A stretch of 64,000 nt of DNA from Clostridia bacterium. Its GTDB lineage: Bacteria > Bacillota > Clostridia > Oscillospirales > UBA644. The stretch is from contig JAGBIM010000027.1 in assembly GCA_017934975.1 (NCBI GenBank), forward strand, positions 62,001 to 126,000, read 5' to 3'. A program made the translations under genes and the position numbers. The notes below the pieces were generated by a model that saw nothing but the letters and a program-made list of their open reading frames with translations, was not told where the DNA came from and made no database searches. Shown piece after piece: positions 51,735 to 60,661 of the stretch (its first letter is position 1; each line of letters starts with the position of its first letter).

Positions 51735-53978
51735 TTATTTTTTGAAAAGGACTTTATAAGCAGACGTGCTTCCCACGGAGACGTTCGACGAAACCGAGCC
51801 GCCCGAAGAGGTGGTGATCTTGTCGAACTGATATCCGCTGTCCGGAGTCAGATTTACCGTCAGATTTCCTGCTTGATCGGCGGTGACGGAACCGACCGAA
51901 CCGCCTGCGCTCAGCTCCAGCGACAGGGTCAGGGTTGCCGTTGCGGTGAAGGTATGTTGCTTCGCTCCGCACTTGACGGTAATGCTTCGGGAGGAGTTTT
52001 TCGCGGAAATCGTCAGGGTTCTTTGGGCGGTATCGCTAACGGTGTTGATCACCTGCCCGTTGTTCCCTTGCGTAAAGGAAACGCCGCTTGCCGTTTCGAT
52101 CTGATTCCCCGTGAAGGTCAGCCCGTAAATGGGAGCCAGATTCAGGTACCAGTCGCTGTAGGTGGGTTTTCCCGTGAAGCGGACGGTGTTGTTGGAGAAG
52201 GAAATATCGGATGCGTAGTTGGTCACCGGGCGGTATCCGTTGAGGGAATAGGTGTTGCCCAGATAAGAATCCTGGCGGGATCCCGAGAGATAAACGGCAC
52301 CGGGCTTCATGCCCACGTTGATATATCGCATGACCTTTTTGTCCGAGCCTTGGGCAATTTCAAAGGTGTTGTTTTCAATGCGGATATTGTGCAACCCCGC
52401 CTGCTCTTCGGCGGCGGCGCGAATCACGGTGTTGCCGTTTTGATTCGTGTAAGAGGTTCTTCCGTTGTGGTGATAGAATTGGATGAAGGCAGGCTCCACT
52501 GCCTCGGCATATTTGGTCTGATTGTTTTTGTAAGCCGAGGTGGAACGGAAGGTGTTTCCCGTGATTTCCACGTCCACCAGGTTGTTGTAGCGGATGGCGG
52601 CGTAGATGCATTCGTCAAAGACGTTGTTGGTGATCTTGAAATTCGTTACGTTCGCACCGCCCACCTGAGAGTGGTGTCCGACGGCCATCAGCGGGGCTCC
52701 CGCTTTATCGCTTTTCCCGAAATAGCAGTCGGTAATCGTAATGTTCTCGGGGAGGAAGTATTCTCCTTCCCCAAAGGTTATGGGAGCCGTTGCCGCCGAT
52801 CCCGTAGCGCCGGGGGTGGAGGGCTCCACCTGGATGATTTCGCGGGTAAAGGCGGATCCGCAAAGGAAGCCTGCAAACATACAGTTCTTCACCGTGGCGT
52901 TGACGCAACCCGTCAGCTGGATCATGTGTTCGTTCTGAATATCTTTGAACAGAACGTTTTCAACGGTGATGTTTTTCGCATTTCCGAAGATGAACGCGGA
53001 ACGGGCCTTCAGGTTGGAGTCGATGGCGCCGCCGATGATCTTGAAGTTGCTGCTTCCGTTCCGTCCGGGAGTATTGTTTTTTACGTTCAGTACGCGGGTC
53101 CCTACCAGAATCGCGATCCGCTTGTTGACGAAATCCTTTGCAAATTCTTTGGTGTATCCCGTCTTCGCATCGGTCATGGTGGTATACATCTGCAGCGTAA
53201 CCCCTTCGGGCATGGTCAGAAGCGATACGGGATAGCGACCCGGGTAGACGTAAACGGTTTGACCGGGTTTTGCCGAATCAAGGGCTTTCTGGAAGGCCTG
53301 CGTATCGTCGGTGGAGCCGTTGCCTTTTGCACCGAAGTCCATGCAAACCTCAATAAAGTCGGGAAGATCCTTGGGGGTACAGGTCATTTTTTTTGCGGAA
53401 GCGTCTGCCGTAACTTCGATTTTCGCCGTGAATCCGAAGTAATCGGTGACGGTAATCGTTGCCGTCCCCGTGGAATAGGCGTAAATCGTTACGACCCCGG
53501 TTTGCGCTTTGCAATCCGCCACGTCGGGATTGGAGCTTTCCGCTTTTTCGCCTTTCAGGCCCAACTTCCCGTACGCAATCGTTTCCTGAACGAAATATTT
53601 CGTGGAGGGCGGGGGCGTGGTGTTCGTGTCCGTGGTGGTGCCTCCCTGATCCGAGGATGCGGGAAGGTCCGTGTCGCCGTTTTCTTCTTCGTCTTCCGAT
53701 TCGTCCGAAGAAACGTCTTCCGTGGTCGGAGCTCCGTGGTCGGAGCCGACTTCGCCGTTCGTGTCCGAAGCCTCATCCGAATTCGTTGCGGAATCGGATT
53801 CCTCTCCCTCTGACGTGAGGACGTCCTCTTCGGAGGGAGGGAACAGGCCGACGGATTCCGTGTCGGAGGTTTCAGTGGAGCTTGAGTCTGCCGTTCCGCA
53901 AGCGGTGAAAAGGGTGAATGCGAAAAGAGCGGTCAGTGCAAGAGAACAAATGCGAAGAAATGGATTATTGCGTTGCAT
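51735..53978 (-). CDS. Lipoprotein with right-handed beta-helix (pectate-lyase-like) domain
   Basis: A 747-residue lipoprotein with lipobox LFTAC (Cys near residue 27), then an Asp/Glu/Ser/Thr-rich linker of about 95 residues with a TPPPST patch, a BIG2-like Ig domain (AESSNPDVADC, YSTGTATITVTDYFG; residues about 130-200), then a beta helix of the polygalacturonase/pectate lyase type that begins with CMDFGAKGNGSTDDTQAFQK and VYVYPGRYPV. The C-terminal 100 residues form a further beta domain. The start is ATG at 53978, with AGGAGAAG ahead. It has its own promoter. Catalytic residues are not evident. Confidence 0.85.
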   Translation of the reverse strand: MQRNNPFLRICSLALTALFAFTLFTACGTADSSSTETSDTESVGLFPPSEEDVLTSEGEESDSATNSDEASDTNGEVGSDHGAPTTEDVSSDESEDEEENGDTDLPASSDQGGTTTDTNTTPPPSTKYFVQETIAYGKLGLKGEKAESSNPDVADCKAQTGVVTIYAYSTGTATITVTDYFGFTAKIEVTADASAKKMTCTPKDLPDFIEVCMDFGAKGNGSTDDTQAFQKALDSAKPGQTVYVYPGRYPVSLLTMPEGVTLQMYTTMTDAKTGYTKEFAKDFVNKRIAILVGTRVLNVKNNTPGRNGSSNFKIIGGAIDSNLKARSAFIFGNAKNITVENVLFKDIQNEHMIQLTGCVNATVKNCMFAGFLCGSAFTREIIQVEPSTPGATGSAATAPITFGEGEYFLPENITITDCYFGKSDKAGAPLMAVGHHSQVGGANVTNFKITNNVFDECIYAAIRYNNLVDVEITGNTFRSTSAYKNNQTKYAEAVEPAFIQFYHHNGRTSYTNQNGNTVIRAAAEEQAGLHNIRIENNTFEIAQGSDKKVMRYINVGMKPGAVYLSGSRQDSYLGNTYSLNGYRPVTNYASDISFSNNTVRFTGKPTYSDWYLNLAPIYGLTFTGNQIETASGVSFTQGNNGQVINTVSDTAQRTLTISAKNSSRSITVKCGAKQHTFTATATLTLSLELSAGGSVGSVTADQAGNLTVNLTPDSGYQFDKITTSSGGSVSSNVSVGSTSAYKVLFKK

Positions 53979-54009
53979 GGAGACTTCTCCTATTCTGCTT
54001 ATTTTTTTT

Positions 54010-54038
54010 ATTATAGCACGAACCGCCCTCCGTTTCAA
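54010..54038 (-). promoter_or_regulatory. Promoter of the beta-helix lipoprotein gene
   Basis: On the minus strand TTGAAA (54033-54038) and TATAAT (54010-54015) have a 17-base spacer. Confidence 0.75.
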
Positions 54039-54055
54039 GAGGGCGGCGGGAAAGT

Positions 54056-54325
54056 TCAAAAAAGATTTGCGGACAAATACCATATGGCAAGTGCGTTGAG
54101 GAGCAGGCAAAGGGGGATGCCCAGAAGGAATTTCAGTTTCTTCGTTTTGTGGCGAAAAATCTGCATCCCCGCCATGGCGCCGAGGCTTCCGCCCAGCAGG
54201 GCAATTCCCAATAAAACCTTTTCGGGAATGCGATATCGGTTCTGTTTCGCCCGTGCTTTGTCGCTTCCGTAGAGAAAAAACGCAATCAGGCTGGTGACGC
54301 CGATCCAAAGTAATAGCCATTTCAT
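54056..54325 (-). CDS. DUF1294-type small membrane protein
   Basis: An 89-residue protein with three hydrophobic stretches (residues about 2-18, 36-58, 68-85). The motif FFLYGSDKARAKQNRYRIPE followed by GGSLGAMAGMQIFRHKTKK is the DUF1294 signature. Function unknown across the family. AAAGGAGG precedes the ATG at 54325. It lies upstream of the lipoprotein promoter and has a promoter of its own. Confidence 0.88.
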   Translation of the reverse strand: MKWLLLWIGVTSLIAFFLYGSDKARAKQNRYRIPEKVLLGIALLGGSLGAMAGMQIFRHKTKKLKFLLGIPLCLLLNALAIWYLSANLF

Positions 54326-54346
54326 GGAATCCCCTCCTTTTTCCAT

Positions 54347-54375
54347 AGAATACCACAAAAGAGTAAAACTGTCAA
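54347..54375 (-). promoter_or_regulatory. Promoter of the DUF1294 gene
   Basis: On the minus strand TTGACA (54370-54375) and TATTCT (54347-54352) have a 17-base spacer. Confidence 0.7.
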
Positions 54376-54440
54376 GACGAAATGGAAAATTATACCGTTT
54401 TGGTTTACAAAAGGTTTCCGATATTGGAAATTTTTTGCCC

Positions 54441-54469
54441 TTGCTTGTGCAGGCTTCCTGTGGTAAAAT
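54441..54469 (+). promoter_or_regulatory. Promoter of the SH3/C39-like gene
   Basis: TTGCTT (54441-54446) and TAAAAT (54464-54469) have a 17-base spacer. Confidence 0.55.
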
Positions 54470-54491
54470 AGACGGGAAAGGAGTGATCTGT

Positions 54492-55463
54492 ATGAAAAAA
54501 TGGATCCTTTTTTCGCTGTTTGCCCTTAGTTTTGTCCTTTTTACGGGGTTTGCAAGACCTTCCGCCGCGGCCGAGACGCCTCAGGCGGGAATCGTGCGAA
54601 CCGCATCCACCCGTCTGAACGTCCGTTCTTCTCCCTCCACGTCGGGGGCGATCGTTACGGGGTTGAGCAAGGGCAGTTACGTCACGTTGGTTTCCAAGAA
54701 CGGCTCCTGGTGGCAGGTGGAATACGCTTCCGGTCGTTACGGCTGGTGCCACGGGGATTACATCGAAACGGTCTCTTTGCGCTCCGCTACGGTTTCCGCC
54801 GACGGATACCGTCTGAATATCCGAAGCGGTCCTGGAACCTCTTACGGGGTTGCGTCCCAATTTTCCGACGGTGCTTCCGTAAAGGTTTTGTCCTCCTCCT
54901 CGGGATGGGCAAAGGTGCTTTACGCTGGCAGTAAGGTGGGGTACGTGTCGGAAGAGTATCTTCGATACGGAACCGCTTCTGCGCCCTCGGCTCTGAAGTC
55001 CGTCACCCTCTCCGTTCCCCGTTACGCCCAGAACGATTCCCGTTGGGCCAACGTACGGCTGGGGAATACCCGCTACACCATCGGTCAGATCGGATGTACC
55101 ACTTCCGCCATGGCTATGGTGGAAACTTACGTGCGGGGCTATACCGTGACGCCTGCGACCATGGCCAAAGAGTTGAGTTATTCTTCCTCCGGCTCCCTCT
55201 ATTGGCCTTCGGTTTATTCTGCCTACAACGGGAAGGATTATCTGTCGGTCATCTACCGTCAGCTGCAGGCGGGCAGACCCGTCATGATCGGAGGCTTTAC
55301 TCCTTCGGGCGCCCAACACTGGGTGGTGGTGTACGGCTTTGACGGAGATACCCTGTCTGCGGAAAACTTCCTCATCCGCGACCCCGGTACCTCCGCCCGC
55401 ACCACTCTGGCCTCCTTCCAATCCAAGTACAGTGTGTTTTATAAAATCATGATTCGAAAATAA
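54492..55463 (+). CDS. Exported C39-like cysteine peptidase with two SH3b repeats
   Basis: A 323-residue secreted protein with a signal peptide (residues 1-27, ending in PSAAAE). Two bacterial SH3 domains follow: STRLNVRSSPSTSGAIVTGL to YGWCHGDYIE, then YRLNIRSGPGTSYGV to VGYVSEEYL. The C-terminal peptidase of the C39-like type has its Cys in IGQIGCTTSAMAM, its His in GAQHWVVVYGF and Asp in LIRDPGTS. It may cut cell-wall peptides or self-linked substrates; SH3b domains point to peptidoglycan. AAAGGAG precedes the ATG. It is monocistronic with a terminator following. Confidence 0.9.
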   Translation: MKKWILFSLFALSFVLFTGFARPSAAAETPQAGIVRTASTRLNVRSSPSTSGAIVTGLSKGSYVTLVSKNGSWWQVEYASGRYGWCHGDYIETVSLRSATVSADGYRLNIRSGPGTSYGVASQFSDGASVKVLSSSSGWAKVLYAGSKVGYVSEEYLRYGTASAPSALKSVTLSVPRYAQNDSRWANVRLGNTRYTIGQIGCTTSAMAMVETYVRGYTVTPATMAKELSYSSSGSLYWPSVYSAYNGKDYLSVIYRQLQAGRPVMIGGFTPSGAQHWVVVYGFDGDTLSAENFLIRDPGTSARTTLASFQSKYSVFYKIMIRK

Positions 55464-55498
55464 ACGCCCGAAAACATAGCAAACAGCGATAAAAACGG

Positions 55499-55532
55499 AA
55501 GATCCGCATTATTTGCGGATCTTTTGTTTTTT
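55499..55532 (+). terminator. Terminator after the C39-like peptidase gene
   Basis: AAGATCCGCA and TGCGGATCTT pair around TTATT, followed by a T-rich tract. Confidence 0.85.
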
Positions 55533-55549
55533 CTGTAACACTTTTGTCC

Positions 55550-55578
55550 TTGCAATATTTTCCGATTTCTGTTATAAT
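55550..55578 (+). promoter_or_regulatory. Promoter of dut and the genes after it
   Basis: TTGCAA (55550-55555) and TATAAT (55573-55578) have a 17-base spacer. Confidence 0.75.
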
Positions 55579-55608
55579 AAAAAGAAAGATATTTTTTCGG
55601 AGGCTTTT

Positions 55609-56052
55609 ATGGCGGTTACGGTGCGTTTTAAGAAGTTGGATTCCCGGGCAAAGGTTCCCTCTTACGGGTCTTTGTCTGCCGCAGGCGCGGATCTTTACGC
55701 TTTGTGCGAGGGGGATCTTTTTATCCTTCCCGGCGAGACGGCGTTGGTGCATACCGGGATTGCCGTAGAACTTCCCGAAGGATACGCGGGGCTGATCTAC
55801 GCCCGCAGCGGCCTTGCCACCAAGCGGGGTCTTGCTCCCGCCAACAAGGTGGGGGTCGTGGATGCGGACTACCGCGGCGAAATCATGGTGGCCCTGCACA
55901 ATCATTCTGCCGAAACGCAGAAAATCGCTTCGGAAGAGCGAATCGCCCAGTTGGTCGTCACGCCCTTCCTTCGGGTGGAATTTGAAGAGACCGACGACCT
56001 GTCCGACACCCAACGGGGCGCGGGCGGATTCGGATCGACGGGGACACGATAA
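55609..56052 (+). CDS. dut: dUTP pyrophosphatase
   Basis: Trimeric dUTPase that turns dUTP into dUMP and keeps uracil out of DNA. The 147 residues have all five motifs: AGADLYAL (1), YARSGLATKRGL (2), GVVDADYRGEIMV (3, with the catalytic Asp and uracil-pocket loop), ERIAQLVV (4) and RGAGGFGSTG (5, the C-terminal arm). ATG at 55609 with TTCGGAGG ahead; the frame is open earlier without a site. Confidence 0.96.
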   Translation: MAVTVRFKKLDSRAKVPSYGSLSAAGADLYALCEGDLFILPGETALVHTGIAVELPEGYAGLIYARSGLATKRGLAPANKVGVVDADYRGEIMVALHNHSAETQKIASEERIAQLVVTPFLRVEFEETDDLSDTQRGAGGFGSTGTR

Positions 56053-56074
56053 CATATAAAAAAGGAGATCCGTC

Positions 56075-56707
56075 ATGCGCTCGGAAACCAAAACCATTCG
56101 TTGTAATTCCTGTGAAAAGGAATTTTCTGCGCGGGTGATTCTTCAGATTGACTGCGCGAAGGCCGCCGATCGGAGCATCGATCTTTCGGAGGGAGAACCC
56201 TTCCTCTTCACCTGCCCCCATTGCGGCGCCAAAATGCATCTGAATCATTTTCTGCTCTGGGTGGATGAGCAACACACCGTCGCTCTGTGCAATCTTGCCG
56301 ACGAGGGGGAGCTTTCCGCCGTGGAGGAGGCCCTTTCCGCCTTGGTTTCGTTTGGGAAAGCCGCTTCGATCCGCCGCCGATATCTTTCGTCGCCCGCTCA
56401 ACTTTGGGAGAAGATCTCCATCTTTGAGGCGGGGCTGGATGACCGTACCGTGGAAATCGTGAAGCTGTATATGGCCGAAGAGGTTCGCCGTGCCTATCCT
56501 CAAAAGACCCTGACCGACGTGTTGTTCGTTTGCAAGGAAGGCCTTTTCGGCTTCTTGTTCCGTTGTCCCGACGGGGACTTGACGGTGGAAATCTCCAAAG
56601 AGAAGTTGGATGCGGTTTCGGCGCAATTTGCCTTCTCTGAGCCCTCTCCCCAGCGGGTGGACGCGGCCTGGGCGTTGCAGTTTCTGACGGGAGGAAAATC
56701 ATGCTGA
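56075..56707 (+). CDS. CpXC-domain protein
   Basis: A 210-residue protein whose N-terminus has two CpxC-type pairs, IRCNSCEKEF and FTCPHCGAKM, a probable zinc site that defines the CpXC domain. The rest is alpha/beta (LWEKISIFEAGLDD, TDVLFVCKEGLFGFLF). Function unknown. GGAGAT precedes the ATG at 56075. Its stop overlaps the start of mnmM by seven bases, so the two are translated together. Confidence 0.8.
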   Translation: MRSETKTIRCNSCEKEFSARVILQIDCAKAADRSIDLSEGEPFLFTCPHCGAKMHLNHFLLWVDEQHTVALCNLADEGELSAVEEALSALVSFGKAASIRRRYLSSPAQLWEKISIFEAGLDDRTVEIVKLYMAEEVRRAYPQKTLTDVLFVCKEGLFGFLFRCPDGDLTVEISKEKLDAVSAQFAFSEPSPQRVDAAWALQFLTGGKSC

Positions 56708-57255
56708 ACCTGCGGGAAACGGAGAAAAATTTTCTTGCTCCTCACGTGACGGAGGGTGGCGTTGCCGTGGATTTTACCATGGGCAACGGGTACGATACCC
56801 TCTGGCTCTCCAAAATGGTGGGGCAAACCGGTACGGTATACGCCTTTGATATTCAGCCCGAGGCAATTTCCCGCACGGCGGAACGGTTGCGGAGCGAAGG
56901 GGCGTACGAAAATTATAAACTGATCTGTGCCTCCCATCATACCGCTTCGGAGTATATTTCCGAGCCTATTTGTGCGGGAATCTTCAATCTGGGCTTTCTG
57001 CCCGGCGGCGATAAGGGCATTACCACCCTGCGGGAGACCACTCTTCCCGCCGTGCGGTGGGCCGTTTCCGCTCTGGCACCCAAAGGGGCTCTTCTGATTG
57101 CCGTTTATCCCGGTCACGAGGAGGGGCGGCTGGAAGGAGAGATGCTGCAAGGGGAGTTGTCCCTTCTTTCCCCCAAGGAATACAGCGTCAGCCTTCTGAA
57201 GCTGATCAATGCGCCCGATTGCCCTTTCTTTTATCTGATTGAGAAAAACAAATAA
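56701..57255 (+). CDS. mnmM: tRNA mnm5s2U34 methyltransferase MnmM (YtqB)
   Basis: A SAM-dependent methyltransferase that completes the wobble modification mnm5s2U in Gram-positive bacteria (family knowledge). It has 184 residues and the class I fold: motif I DFTMGNGYDTLWLSKM, motif II VYAFDIQPEAISRT, and the family-specific FNLGFLPGGDKGITTLRETT and AVYPGHEEG. It overlaps the CpXC gene and lies 20 bases before the HAD gene. Confidence 0.92.
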   Translation: MLNLRETEKNFLAPHVTEGGVAVDFTMGNGYDTLWLSKMVGQTGTVYAFDIQPEAISRTAERLRSEGAYENYKLICASHHTASEYISEPICAGIFNLGFLPGGDKGITTLRETTLPAVRWAVSALAPKGALLIAVYPGHEEGRLEGEMLQGELSLLSPKEYSVSLLKLINAPDCPFFYLIEKNK

Positions 57256-57275
57256 GCCTTGAGAGGACCCGTATT

Positions 57276-57878
57276 ATGATCAGGAATGTTCTGTTTGACT
57301 GTGCCGACACCCTGCTTCGCTTTCACGCCAAGGCAGATCTTGCCGCACAACTGAACTCCCCCGAACGGGCGGAGGTCATCCACAACGCCTTTTTCAAAAG
57401 CGAAATTTGGGGAAAATACGATAACGGAGTCGTTTCCGACGACGAGGTGAAGAATGCCGTTCTGCCTTTACTTGCAGAGGAGGATCGGAAGATCGCGGAA
57501 GAATATTTCCACGGATTCGTTCGTCATTTCACCCCCTTTGACGGGATCGAGCAAACCTTGAAGGAACTGAAGGAAAAGGGCTATTCCCTTTACTTGGTTT
57601 CGGATTTTCCCCACGTGTTCCCCTATCTTTGGGATAAATTCGATTTGTTCCGTCTCTTTGACGGACGCGCCATCTCCTTTGAAGCGAAGGGTTCCAAGCG
57701 GGATCTGCGCCTGTTTTCGTACGTGCTGGACACCTACGGACTGAATCCCGAAGAGAGCCTTTTCTTTGACGACGTGCCGTCTTTGATTGAAAATGCGGGT
57801 CGGTGCGGCATCAAGGGGCACGTCTTCCGCGGTGTGGAGGACCTGCGGGCTTATTTGAAAGAATTGTCCGTTTTGTGA
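57276..57878 (+). CDS. HAD-like hydrolase with Ala at the acid/base position
   Basis: A 200-residue HAD protein with a helical cap (residues about 15-85). Motif I is VLFDCADTLLRF: the nucleophile Asp is present, but the residue two positions later, which is Asp in phosphatases, is Ala. Motif II is LVSDFP, motif III has Lys in FEAKGSKRD and motif IV is FFDDVPSLIENAG. The Ala recalls dehalogenase-like and YihX-like members, and its activity is uncertain. Confidence 0.85.
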   Translation: MIRNVLFDCADTLLRFHAKADLAAQLNSPERAEVIHNAFFKSEIWGKYDNGVVSDDEVKNAVLPLLAEEDRKIAEEYFHGFVRHFTPFDGIEQTLKELKEKGYSLYLVSDFPHVFPYLWDKFDLFRLFDGRAISFEAKGSKRDLRLFSYVLDTYGLNPEESLFFDDVPSLIENAGRCGIKGHVFRGVEDLRAYLKELSVL

Positions 57879-57895
57879 AAATAAAGGAATAAATC

Positions 57896-59050
57896 ATGAC
57901 CGAAAAATTATACGATACCGACGCCTATCTTGCCACCTTTTCCGCCACGGTTCTGGATTGCATCCCCGTGGACGGGGGGTATGACGTGATCCTGGACCGC
58001 ACCGCCTTTTTCCCCGAAGGGGGCGGTCAGTACGGAGACACGGGAAAACTGAACGAAATTTCCGTCACCGATACTCAAATCCGCGACGGCATCGTTTCTC
58101 ACCGCACGAATCAGCCCCTCGCCGTGGGACAGACCGTGGAAGGGACCTTGCATTGGGCGGAACGCTTCCGTCGCATGCAGAACCATTCGGGAGAGCATAT
58201 CGTTTCGGGTATCGTCCACAGCACCTTCGGGTACGACAACGTGGGCTTTCACCTGTCCGACGAAGAAATGACCATGGATTACAGCGGAGAACTTTCCGCA
58301 GAGGACCTGCTCCGTGTGGAAGACGCCGCAAACCGTGCCGTGTGGGAGAATCGGGCCATTCGCTGTGAATATCCCTCGGCGGAGGAACTGGAAACCCTTT
58401 GGTACCGAAGCAAAAAGGAATTGACGGAAGCGGTTCGCATCGTCACGGTGGAGGGCGTGGACTGCTGTGCCTGTTGTGCGCCCCACGTGAAAAATACGGG
58501 GGAAATCGGCGGGATTTACATCGTGGACGCCATCAAATGGAAGGGCGGGACGCGCCTGACCGTTCGGTGCGGGGAAGATGCCTACGGGGAATATTCTCTG
58601 CTTCGGTCCGATGAAAAGGCTCTTTCTGCTCTGTTTTCCGCTCCCCGCGGACAGATTTTTGCCGCGGCGGAAAAGCTCCAAAGGGATTCTGCCGACCTGC
58701 GCCGTCAGCACAATCTTCTGCAGAAGGAATACGCCCTGTTGAAGTTGGAAAGTCAGCCCTTTACCGAGGGGAATCTGTGCTTTTCGTCCCCCTGTGCCGA
58801 GGCGGACGTCATGCGGACCGTGGCCAACGAAGGAATTAAAAAATGCACGGGTTGTTTCGTCTGTCTTGCAGGAGACGGAGAGGCGGGATATCGCTACGTG
58901 ATTGCCGCCGCAGGAAACCTGCGTGCCAAAGCAAATCAAATCAATACCGCTCTTTCGGGACGCGGTGGGGGAAGCGACACCATGATTCAAGGGTCTTTTT
59001 CCGCCACGGAAGAACGAATTCGAGAATTTTTTAAGGAGTTTAACATATGA
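57896..59050 (+). CDS. alaX: Alanyl-tRNA editing protein AlaX (long form)
   Basis: Stand-alone relative of the AlaRS editing domain that removes serine or glycine from mischarged tRNA-Ala. The 384 residues begin with an AlaRS-like barrel (DRTAFFPEGGGQYGDTG). The editing site zinc motifs are QNHSGEHIVSGI and the CCACCAPHVKNTG stretch. A C-terminal DHHA1-like domain follows (GCFVCLAG, GRGGGSDTMIQGSF), hence the long form. Its stop overlaps the start of the ABC-F gene by four bases. Confidence 0.93.
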   Translation: MTEKLYDTDAYLATFSATVLDCIPVDGGYDVILDRTAFFPEGGGQYGDTGKLNEISVTDTQIRDGIVSHRTNQPLAVGQTVEGTLHWAERFRRMQNHSGEHIVSGIVHSTFGYDNVGFHLSDEEMTMDYSGELSAEDLLRVEDAANRAVWENRAIRCEYPSAEELETLWYRSKKELTEAVRIVTVEGVDCCACCAPHVKNTGEIGGIYIVDAIKWKGGTRLTVRCGEDAYGEYSLLRSDEKALSALFSAPRGQIFAAAEKLQRDSADLRRQHNLLQKEYALLKLESQPFTEGNLCFSSPCAEADVMRTVANEGIKKCTGCFVCLAGDGEAGYRYVIAAAGNLRAKANQINTALSGRGGGSDTMIQGSFSATEERIREFFKEFNI

Positions 59051-60648
59051 TCAACGTCAACGATTTGAGCTTTAATTTCGGAGGTCAGCTGCTGTTCAAG
59101 CACGTGGACCTGCAGTTTACCCCCGGCAACTGTTACGGGGTCATCGGAGCCAACGGCGCGGGGAAATCCACCTTTTTGCGGATTCTGTGCGGGGAACTGG
59201 AGCCTTCTTCCGGGTCGGTATCCATCGCCCCCGACACCCGTATGTCGGTTCTGAAGCAGGACCACTTTGCCTACGACGCTTACACCGTTCTGGACACGGT
59301 CATCATGGGCAACGAAAAGCTTTACGAGGTTATGAAGGAAAAGGACGCCCTCTATATGAAAGAGGATTTCAACGACGAGGACGGGGTTCGCGCTTCGGAG
59401 CTGGAGGGCATTTTTGCGGAAATGAACGGTTGGGAGGCGGAATCCGACGCATCCCGCCTGATCCAGGGCCTCGGTTTGGACGAATCGGTGCTTTATACCC
59501 AGATGTCCGATCTGAACGAAAACGAGAAGATCAAGGTCCTGCTGGCGCAGGCTCTTTTCGGAAATCCCGATATTATCCTTCTGGACGAGCCTACCAACGG
59601 CTTGGATATTGACGCGGTTATGTGGTTGGAAGACTTTTTGAGCGATTATTTCGGCACCGTTCTGGTGGTTTCCCACGACCGACACTTCCTGAACGACGTG
59701 TGCACCAACATCGTGGATATCGACTTTACGGGCATCAAGATGTACGTGGGGAACTACGAATTCTGGTACGAATCCTCTCAGCTGATGCAGCGGCTCATTA
59801 AGCAGCAGAACAAGAAGAACGAAGAAAAAATCAAGGAATTGCAGGAATTTATTTCCCGCTTCTCCGCCAACAAATCCAAATCCCGTCAGGCCACTTCCCG
59901 CCGCAAATTGTTGGATAAGCTGACGGTGGAGGAGATTCCCGCATCCTCCCGCCGCTACCCCTTCATCGGCTTTGAGGCCGATCGGGAGGCAGGGAAGGAT
60001 ATTCTGGAGGTGACGGGCCTTTCCAAGTCCCTCAACGGGGCACCTTTGTTTGCCGACCTGGCTTTTACCCTTAACCGCAACGAAAAGGTCGCCGTTCTGG
60101 GCAACGAACTGGCGGTGACCGCCCTCTTTCGCATTCTGATGGAAGAAGATACCGCGGAAAGCGGGGAATTCAAGTGGGGACAGTCTATCACCACCTCCTA
60201 TTTCCCTCACGATAATACGGCCTATTTTGCCGATTGCAACGACAGCATCATCGACTGGATGCGGCAGTATTCCAAGGATCAGACCGAAAGCTATCTGCGT
60301 GGCTTTTTGGGGCGGATGCTCTTCTCGGGGGATTCGGTCTATAAGCCCGTTCACGTGCTTTCCGGGGGAGAGAAGGTGCGTTGTATGTTCTCCCGTATGA
60401 TGATGTTCGGCAGTAACTTCCTCATTCTGGACCAGCCCACCGACCATCTGGATCTGGAATCCATCACCGCCGTCAACGACGGGCTGAAGGCCTTCAAGGG
60501 CGGGATGCTTTTCACCACCCACGACTACGAAATGATCAACACCGTGGCCGACCGTATTATTGAAATCCGTCCCGATCGGGTGTTGGATTACGCGGGTCAC
60601 TACGAAGATTTCATCGCCTGGAAGAAAGAAAAGGGTATTCTTGACTAA
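59047..60648 (+). CDS. ABC-F ATPase (YbiT-like) with one degenerate ATP site
   Basis: A soluble ribosome-associated ABC-F protein, 533 residues, two nucleotide-binding domains and a linker near residues 240-300. NBD1 has a canonical Walker A (GANGAGKST) and Walker B with Glu (LLDEPTNGLD), but its signature reads LNENEKIKV rather than LSGGQ. NBD2 has an intact signature (LSGGEKVRC), but Walker A has lost the P-loop (LGNELAVTAL) and Walker B ends in Gln (LDQPTDHLD). By ABC logic, one composite site is complete and the other is dead. YbiT relatives belong to the E-site translation group; a resistance role cannot be ruled out. Confidence 0.9.
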   Translation: MINVNDLSFNFGGQLLFKHVDLQFTPGNCYGVIGANGAGKSTFLRILCGELEPSSGSVSIAPDTRMSVLKQDHFAYDAYTVLDTVIMGNEKLYEVMKEKDALYMKEDFNDEDGVRASELEGIFAEMNGWEAESDASRLIQGLGLDESVLYTQMSDLNENEKIKVLLAQALFGNPDIILLDEPTNGLDIDAVMWLEDFLSDYFGTVLVVSHDRHFLNDVCTNIVDIDFTGIKMYVGNYEFWYESSQLMQRLIKQQNKKNEEKIKELQEFISRFSANKSKSRQATSRRKLLDKLTVEEIPASSRRYPFIGFEADREAGKDILEVTGLSKSLNGAPLFADLAFTLNRNEKVAVLGNELAVTALFRILMEEDTAESGEFKWGQSITTSYFPHDNTAYFADCNDSIIDWMRQYSKDQTESYLRGFLGRMLFSGDSVYKPVHVLSGGEKVRCMFSRMMMFGSNFLILDQPTDHLDLESITAVNDGLKAFKGGMLFTTHDYEMINTVADRIIEIRPDRVLDYAGHYEDFIAWKKEKGILD

Positions 60649-60661
60649 AGAGGTGTTTGAT

